Made by a program: the position numbers and the translations under genes
In this document: one piece after another, positions 56,996 to 64,000 of the stretch
How the letters are laid out: every line of letters begins with the position of its first letter
Numbering within the stretch: position 1 is the stretch's first letter
Assembly: GCF_040183065.1 (NCBI RefSeq)
Contig: NC_091120.1
Span: 72,318,708 to 72,382,707, forward strand
DNA: 64,000 bases
Source: Periplaneta americana
Lineage: Eukaryota > Arthropoda > Insecta > Blattodea > Blattidae
Direction of reading: 5' to 3'
Notes under the pieces: generated by a model
The model's database searches: none
Told to the model about the DNA's origin: nothing
Seen by the model: only the letters and a program-made list of their open reading frames with translations

Positions 56996-57379
56996 TGGAA
57001 GCAAACTAGACACCAAATCGCTTTTCAGTTTACATTTTTATCGCAGTCAGTACGATGTATTGCCGTCATTTTTGTCAGAGATTTCGAAAACCATAGCACC
57101 GTATTACTTAGTGGCTATTTGGTAGATGTGTAAAATGAAACACATTCCTATTTTTCTTCAAAATATTTTAGTTGTTTGTGCTATTGTTAATTAGGTATAG
57201 GCCTATTATTTAGTTTGTATTCATTACGTATAAGAGCATTGTTACCTTCTGAGCAATAAAAATTCGTACGTTTCCTAACGTAACATAATATTAAATTATG
57301 TTATTAATCGTTCCAGTTCTCGTATGTTTCATAATATTTTCATTTACGGTTACGAAATATGATCACTATTTTCTTTAAG
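56996..57379. other. AT-rich spacer, nothing recognised
   Basis: No repeat or frame called. Confidence 0.4.
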
Positions 57380-57514
57380 GAGCGAGCTCTTTGGAGCATT
57401 TCGTCCCAACGAACACTAGTCTGTCACTTGAATGGTTGGTCCCGGAGTCGGCGCCTGCGAAGCCCTCAGTCTGCGTCCCGACAGCCACGAGTGAGGAGTG
57501 CTACAGTGTGTACG
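57380..57514 (+). CDS. Possible isolated exon, unknown protein
   Basis: A GC-rich island in AT-rich sequence, bounded by an acceptor-like ATTTTCTTTAAG and a donor-like TACG|GTGCGT. One frame (phase 1 to phase 1) reads ASSLEHFVPTNTSLSLEWLV, then PESAPAKPSVCVPTATSEEC, then YSVY, with G/C-leaning third positions. I do not recognise the family, and no partner exon was found. A chance open frame is a real alternative; the overlapping frame from 57359 is also open. Confidence 0.3.
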
Positions 57515-58896
57515 GTGCGTGCGATTCAAGTGTCACATCTTCTCATGTCCTCGAGCATGATACTCAACAGCAGTGTGAAAGATATCACATACTTCTTGTT
57601 GTCTCCAATTAGTGTCGTATTTCAACTTCAGTTTAAATCATTGCTTTTATCGGTTTAGTTTATTTTATATAAATCATCACAGTTCGGTATATAGGTAGGA
57701 GCATTAGTTTTCACGTTCTTGATAAATGAATCATTGACAACTACCTTATTTTATTGGTTCAAGAGAGTTGAAATGCGAAATATTGTGTATTCACTATGAT
57801 TCGATATCCAAACAACTGGATGACAATGTTTACAAAGTAGGCTAAATAGGATAATGAAGTTAGGACTAAAATATTTATCATTATCATCATTTTCGTAATT
57901 AGTACAGAAAAAGGTCGAACTGTTAACGTATCAGTTTTCCACATCTAAAATTCTGGTTCAAATCCAAAGCAACTCAAATGACAATAATTGTACTAGAGAA
58001 AATAGTGTTGGGACAGGCTATATCAGGGTACTCCCATTCCCATGCCATTATTCTACAATTTTCCAAACATCATTTTAAAAATGAATAGATTGTTAAATCG
58101 TATTGATATAGTGATGTGCCCGTAGGACTGATTATTATTTATCACAGGTAATATCATTAATATCACAGGATTTTGTGAGAATTCGTGTGATATTTCGATA
58201 AGATTATTGCACGAATATGTTAATAAATAATTTATAACGAGCAAAGCGTGTTTTTCAATTTCCGAGATTTTGTAATGCACTTCACAAACGTGTGTTGTAC
58301 AACATTTTTTGCACGATCATATTTTTAAAATTGCAAATACAATATATTTTGCATTGAAAATTTAGAGCCATATTATTCCAAAGCCCTCGCAAAACTGCAT
58401 TGTAATGGTAACTAAGTAACAATAAATGCACTGTAATGAGTCTAATTCAGTATAGTTTTATGTTATGATGAATGGTTTCCCTAGCAACAAGTTTCTGTGT
58501 GGGAATTATAACTTTCAAGGCCTAACAATAACAGCTTGTAAATACAACAAAAATCACGATCGTGCAAAAAAAAATTATTTCTTTCAGCTTCCTTTAATTA
58601 ACAGATTACCAGCATATTATAAGCTAACGTATTTAATACTGCAATATCACGGCCCATTGCATTGTTAAGGAAACAATGAAAATATTTAACATCTGAACAT
58701 CACGTGCAACAAGATAGGGCCGACAAGATTTAATTCATAGTTGGCTTTGATTGGCTAATACTCAACGGATTCTTGTATTCCATTGGTGTATTAATTAGTG
58801 AGCGAAACGGTCGATGATAGAAGCAGTTACCAATTTATGAGAGATACTCATGGACTTGGGAAAATAGTGCCCATATCTAGAAATGTGACGCGAGGT

Positions 58897-58898
<2 letters not shown>
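57515..58898. other. AT-rich spacer, nothing recognised
   Basis: Small frames on both strands, no domain. Confidence 0.45.

Positions 58899-58950
<52 letters not shown>
58899..58950. repeat. (TA)n microsatellite
   Basis: About 26 uninterrupted TA units. Confidence 0.95.
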
Positions 58951-58952
<2 letters not shown>

Positions 58953-58959
58953 CTGTCAA

Positions 58960-58960
<1 letters not shown>

Positions 58961-58993
<33 letters not shown>

Positions 58994-59445
58994 GAAGCCG
59001 TGTTCTATAGTGCTGCACATACGGTATTTAATTTCTCGTAAAATGTCCAAAGAAATTAATTTTGTGTGCTGAATAATTCAAATCACCGCAAAGATTTTCT
59101 TTTTTACAATTTCCATGCTTTAAAACATACATATAAGGGTAATGTAGCCTACATTTTAATGTACAGGAAATTGTAAAGAAAGAATGATAGCGATAATTTG
59201 AATCTCAGGGGAATATAACATTTTGTAACTTATATAAAAAATGTAGGCCTACTATATAAAGAATTTTCGGTATAATTTGAATCATAATGAAATATAAATT
59301 TTAATGTTTAGAAATTGAAAGAATGTTTGCGATAAATTTGAATCTTCATTCAGTATACAAAAATAATTTCTTTGTATATTTTACGCGAAAGCAAATATAG
59401 GCAGCACTATAGAACACGGCTTCGATGATGATGATGATGATGATG
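58961..59445. mobile_element. Hairpin element whose inverted repeat includes an (ATC)n microsatellite
   Basis: (ATC)11 at 58961-58993 is followed by GAAGCCGTGTTCTATAGTGC (to 59016). The right end at 59401-59423 is its perfect 23-bp complement, followed by (GAT)7. The interior (384 bp) carries diverged tandem units around GCGATAATTTGAATC. No frame. Confidence 0.75.
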
Positions 59446-59617
59446 GTTGGTGGTTGTTGTGGTGATGATCTTGACAACGTTGATATAAATGTAACAATGT
59501 GTGACACTTCTAGATACACTGCTCCGTCGATTTAGTAGACAGCCAATGTTCACCTACTTAGATATAACACGCGGAGCAAGTCCCCTGCAATCGGCAAGCA
59601 CCATTTTTTTGGTAGGG

Positions 59618-59851
59618 CAATGGTATTCAATCTATGATATGCGTATCCCCAAGGGGTACGCAGGGTTGTCTCAAGGGATACGCATTCTACAAATTACGCA
59701 TGTAAAAATACTGACATATTTATTTTATTATACTAGTTGGTAATTATTGCAATTATATTATAGTTTCTTTTGCAATATTAACTCTTGTTTTTCCTTGTCT
59801 CAATAACATTTTACGAAAAGTATTACTATTATTATTGATCAATAACTACTC

Positions 59852-59900
<49 letters not shown>

Positions 59901-60223
59901 CATCAATCATAAACTTTTCTTTATTCTTATATTCTTTGATGATGTACGAATTTCAACTTCCCTTATCTCTTCCGTTGTTTCCAAACAATGCAACTTTTTC
60001 ATTTCATATTGAGTCCATTGTTAACAAATAGTGTATTTCTACTTTTAAGTTTATTCTGTGGAACCAAGGAACCCAATTATAATTTATATATTTTATTTTA
60101 ATTAATAAAAACAGTTATATGCCTAATTATGCTTAACTTTTTTTGACCAGTGTAATTTCAATGCAGTTTAGGGGTACAAATATATTTTGGGGATACACTA
60201 GCAAAAAAGATTGAAAAACGCTG
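59618..60223. mobile_element. Candidate hAT (Charlie-like) nonautonomous element
   Basis: CAATGGTATTCAATCT at the left faces AGATTGAAAAACGCTG at the right. Subterminal GCGTATCCCCAAGGGGTACGC and GGGGTACAAATATATTTTGGGGATAC are related palindromic words. The target duplication is not convincing. It includes an (AAT)n/(ATT)n block at 59852-59900. Confidence 0.45.
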
Positions 60224-60379
60224 AGATAGAACAAAAAAGTCAAGTAATATTATGGACTGTAAACAAAATCGATCATACGGGAATGGGTATTTAAGAGTTG
60301 TTAATTCATTATAAAAACCGAATCTGATCTTACGTAAATACAAATTAATTTCATTTCCTAGCATATAATATAGTAATAA

Positions 60380-60536
60380 ATAAATGAATGGATAATTAAA
60401 TATATATATATAAATAAACTAATAAATAAATAACTAAAGGAAGAGTGAGTGAGTGAGTGAAGTTATGGAGGAAAGAAAGAAGAATTAATGAATGAACGAA
60501 CAAATGAGTTAATTAATTAAAGAATTGATGAAGAAA

Positions 60537-60567
<31 letters not shown>

Positions 60568-60570
60568 ATA
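60380..60570. repeat. Simple repeats: AAATA/AATA, GAGT and (TAAA)n
   Basis: (GAGT)n at about 60444-60459 and (AAAT)n at 60535-60570, with degenerate GAA-type words between. Confidence 0.8.
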
Positions 60571-60862
60571 TCCTTAACATTCGTGAGGTTTTCAAGGCGT
60601 TTCAAGGTTTCAGAAATACGCAGACTTGAAAGTGTTTGTGACATGATGCCTTACCAGTATGAGGGGGCTGGGATTCTCGTCACAACAGCAAACCACGTTG
60701 TACTGTTTTCTGCTTTCTTTAGACCAGGTTTGCGATGCTTATTTGTAATTGTGAGCGCGAGCTTTTTTTATCTCCCTTTACGGGCGCGGCGCTTTTCTGC
60801 CTGAGCCACATTGCTACTACAGCAGTAAGAAAGGGTGTACAGTACAAACAACGTTGGAGACC

Positions 60863-61085
60863 ATGACAGATCGCAAGCGAGATTACAATAAAGCTTTGAA
60901 TAATGAATAGAACATTTATTTTTATGTATTGAACACAGCGGTGAAGCAGATGTTTCATATGCGAAAAAAAAATATTATTTGTAAGAAAAACAATGTCAAA
61001 CGTGATTATGAGACAACACGAAGACGAATACAGACATTATTTGGGAGAAGAGAGAAAAATTGATTTCAGACTAGACATTATAGGT
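60863..61085 (+). pseudogene. Possible hAT transposase N-terminal remnant
   Basis: MTDRKRDYNKALNNE stops, then frames shift through IEHSGEADVSY and KKNNVKRDYETTRRRIQTL and GRREK. A basic start, then Cys-like region and NV(K/R)RxYxTxH pattern resembles the BED-finger end of GTF2IRD2-type hATs. Flanking ends not identified. Confidence 0.35.
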
Positions 61086-61301
61086 ACAAATATAATTTAA
61101 ATTATTGTTAATATTTTTTTTTCTTTTTATTCACTTATAAATTAAACTTATCTTTAAGATGGTCGATACAGTTCAATATTTGACATCTGTTGTCATCCCT
61201 TGAAACTGAACGTCTAAATGTATCATTGACATTTGAAATTTCAACTAATAAAAATATGACCGGTGACAGGGGACTAAAACAAGCCTATAATGAAGTAGAT
61301 G

Positions 61302-61372
61302 CATTTTATTTATTTTATTTTTACTCATTTATTTAATCTGGCGGAGTTAGGCCACCAGGCCTTCTCTATTAC
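61302..61372 (-). mobile_element. CR1-like 3' tail, minus strand
   Basis: Minus strand reads AGAGAAGGCCTGGTGGCCTA, then CTCCGCCAGATTAAATAAAT and A/T-rich repeats. Same 3' end as 5486-6167 and 62601-62665. Confidence 0.7.
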
Positions 61373-61509
61373 ATCACCAGAATACAAATAGGCGTATACA
61401 AAAATAAATGCAGAGAGAATAAGTAAATAAGAAATAGAATAATTCTGTAAGTTGTTAAAACCATCGAAATATCAACATTTAATGAAGTTTATTAAAGATA
61501 TAGTTTCAA

Positions 61510-61738
61510 AAAATTGTTATATTTTATTTAACGACGCTCGCAACTGCCGAGGTTATATCAGCGTCGCCGGTGTGCCGGAATTTTGTCCCGCAGAAGTTCT
61601 TATACTTGCCAGTAAATCTACTGACATAAGCCTACCGCATTTAAGCACACTTCAATGTCATTGACCTGGCCAGGGATCGAACCCGCAACCTCGGGCATAG
61701 AAGGCCAGCGCTATACGACGTGCGGCAACCAGACCAAC
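61510..61738 (-). repeat. tRNA-headed SINE type B with 10-bp target duplication
   Basis: ATAGTTTCAA flanks it exactly (61500-61509, 61739-61748). Minus-strand head: TATAGCGCTGGCCTTCTATG (A box) and GCGGGTTCGATCCCTGGCC (B box). The far end reads CGTCGTTAAATAAAAT, a tail different from type A. Confidence 0.9.
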
Positions 61739-61748
61739 ATAGTTTCAA

Positions 61749-62589
61749 TGTTTGGCAGCGAAAATGCAGATGCAAAAATGTTTTTTGTTGATACAATTAA
61801 ACAAGAACAATGTGAGAAACAGACTGTCAGATGATAATTTTACTTAAATTTTGAGAATTGTAACTGTAGATGTAATAATTCCGAATACTGAAAAATATAG
61901 TTTAGAAGAAAATCAAAAAAATTCTGGCGATTGTTCTTCAATAGTATAATTTAACGATTTTCTTTTCTTCAATAGGTAACTCTGAGTTATCTTAGAGTGA
62001 TTTGTGAGAAGTAACAAGTTATGGAGTAATACATATTAATTTTAAACCTAGTGCATATAAAATAAAGTTTATTTTCAATGTAAAAACAAGTTTTTTACAC
62101 GACAACTAACTTTTCTTTTCCTTTCTTTTTTCTTTCTTTCTTTCTTTCTTTACTTTATTGGTTCTTAAAAACCTCTTCCTTTGCAATCTGTTTGCTTGCA
62201 CTTGTATATTAAATAATTATTAATACATATTCAGAAATTTAGTAACGAAAATTATTGTAATATAATTACTGCCATGTACAAATACGGAAATAATATTTGG
62301 AGCTCCCTTATCCTACTGTTTCGCTTACAACACACTGCGCATGTGCAACAAACAAGAGCCCCTGTGTATATATGCTACTTGTGGACAGACGTGTGAAATT
62401 GTTGCCTACATACAGGTCTACTCCCATAAAGACTCGCTCCAAATTTTAATTCCGTATCTGTACATCCCTGGAGGTTACGTTGGGAAACCTGTGTAGTGCA
62501 TCGCTATGCGCTCGTCATCAAGGTCAAGCTCTTCTACTGTGATTGCGAGCTAATATCATGTCATCTCTGCTCTCGTTTAAAACTCATTC
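61749..62589. other. Spacer with (TTTC)n
   Basis: (TTTC)n at about 62118-62150. Otherwise AT-rich, nothing recognised. Confidence 0.5.
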
Positions 62590-62600
62590 TACTAAATCGA

Positions 62601-62665
62601 GAGGTAGAGGGGCAGAGAAGGCCTGACGGCCTTATCTGTACCAGGTTAAATAAATAAATACTAAA
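62601..62665 (+). mobile_element. Tiny CR1-like insertion (65 bp) with 11-bp target duplication
   Basis: TACTAAATCGA flanks it exactly (62590-62600, 62666-62676). The inserted sequence is only the family 3' end, AGAAGGCCTGACGGCCTTAT...CCAGGTTAAATAAATAAAT. An extreme 5' truncation. Confidence 0.85.
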
Positions 62666-62676
62666 TACTAAATCGA

Positions 62677-63849
62677 CGGAGCAGTGTCTGTATAAGTCTC
62701 TGTTAATAAACATTGCTGTTGAGTCCATTAAAAATTAATTCTTTATTTTCAGTGTTAAATTTATTTTTCCTCTTCAATTTTTTTTTAATTTCCAACTGTT
62801 TCTTTGATATCGTCTATATTGTCTTTTGAACACATCTCTGGCTAACTTTCATGTTTAATTTTTTTCACAAATATCACAGTTTCCATTAAAGATACAAGAA
62901 AAATTTACACCCAAGAATATTATTTCTAAGTAAACAAAATCCATCAGTACCGCATTCTGCAGCAAATGAACGAAATCAGCAAACACAGATTACATTCAGC
63001 AAATGTATGTCAAACCGAATCGATGAAAAGAATTAAATTATTTCACAAGTTAGGTCCTTAATAAATAAAAATCTCTACCTACTAGAAGCAAGGCAGTACT
63101 GAAAAATGGACCGTGATTAGGAAAGAAATTACAAAGTAGTTCTTTCTTCAGCTTTATCGCATAAACATTAATAAGGCGCTGCATTTCAAATTCCCCTGAA
63201 AATCCGCTCTAAACCAATGACCAATAATCACGTGCAAATCACAAAGAGTAAAGCAATTCCTGCTCCATCATCGAGTTACAAAGCGTTTATCGCTAATAAT
63301 AAAAAAGAACAGACTCTTATCGCCAACTAGCAGCAGTCATTCAGGGATTACACTAAATTGCTCAGTTTCCAGATGAAGTTGGTCATTCCACGTCTTTGAC
63401 ATGCTCTGGTCTCCCTATTCGAGATTCTTAGACTATAGTCGGTAGTCGAATTTATAATTGGTTTCCTATGTTTTACATTTTACCGATCGAGCTATAAAAA
63501 TTCCATTTTTAATGTAATATCTTATCTTTTATTTTTTATTCTATCCTGAAGTCTATAACCTGCTACTGCTCAGGGGAACTATACTTTTAATACTTAACCT
63601 AGAATGCATACTGGAATGATGCGTCACCCACAAAAACTTATATTTTGTTGCCATATCTTTGGATGGTTTTCAACCGCTCACAATTCAAACACTCTTGTAA
63701 GGATAAGAAGAAAATTCAGAAACTATAGTCTTGAAAATTAACGACAATTCGACCGAGTTTCGGGTACATATTGATTTTCCCATCCATTATAACTAAAAGG
63801 CAATGTTAAGTTATTTTAAGATAATCCCTTAAATATGATGGAAGAATAG

Positions 63850-63852
<3 letters not shown>
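62677..63852. other. AT-rich spacer, nothing recognised
   Basis: No frame or repeat called. Confidence 0.45.

Positions 63853-63911
<59 letters not shown>
63853..63911. repeat. (ATT)n microsatellite
   Basis: About 19 uninterrupted ATT units. Confidence 0.95.
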
Positions 63912-63912
<1 letters not shown>

Positions 63913-64000
63913 ATGTTATCGAGATAATTATTTTATGTAATTACTGACACAATCCAACATAAATGAATCGTGAACTGCATATAGTCCACATGCTAAATTT

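Overview
This is a eukaryotic, intron-bearing, AT-rich window with no operons, no bacterial signals and almost no long open frames. The repeats point to an insect, most likely a cockroach or close relative (Blattodea). They include tRNA-headed SINEs, non-LTR retrotransposons ending in GCCAGGTTAAATAAA-type tails, pogo, mariner and Tc1 copies, and many hAT insertions with 8-bp target duplications. The organism call is inferred from remembered repeat types and was not searched.

One host gene can be assembled with good splice support: a four-exon plus-strand gene at 19772-31665. It encodes a 261-residue four-pass membrane protein of the small insect tetraspan (DUF4728-like) type, with a proline-rich, collagen-like C-terminal tail. 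Exon phases agree at all three junctions. Intron 1 holds about 2.4 kb of almost pure pyrimidine sequence. Intron 2 holds a SINE with an exact target duplication and a decayed mariner. Intron 3 holds a hairpin element and a 3-kb nest of four transposable elements. A second possible exon (57380-57514) is weakly supported.

The rest is transposon strata, listed left to right. 1-5 kb: deleted pogo/Tigger copy, non-LTR RT 3' end, and a Tc1 pseudogene cut by a hAT MITE. 5-17 kb: CR1-like 3' end, SINEs, a 1-kb foldback with a palindrome inserted in it, and a long RT pseudogene. 17.3-19.2 kb: a hAT with an 8-bp target duplication. 19.8-31.7 kb: the tetraspan gene. 32.5-34 kb: Harbinger-like remnant and two hairpin MITEs. 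35.9-43.8 kb: possible RT remnant, Penelope-like remnant, deleted mariner, a multicopy-family pseudogene and a Jockey/CR1-like RT. 44-55 kb: MITEs, two copies of one 1.1-kb TIR element, abutting MITE and mariner, and two more hATs. 56-57 kb: MULE remnant with repeat-built ends. 58.9-64 kb: microsatellite-flanked hairpin, hAT remnants, SINE, CR1 tails and simple repeats.

The most unusual signals are three hammerhead-ribozyme-like motifs with a compensatory change in stem I, a family of short hAT MITEs present four times (one split by a second hAT), and 13 copies of the palindrome TAGGCCTA.
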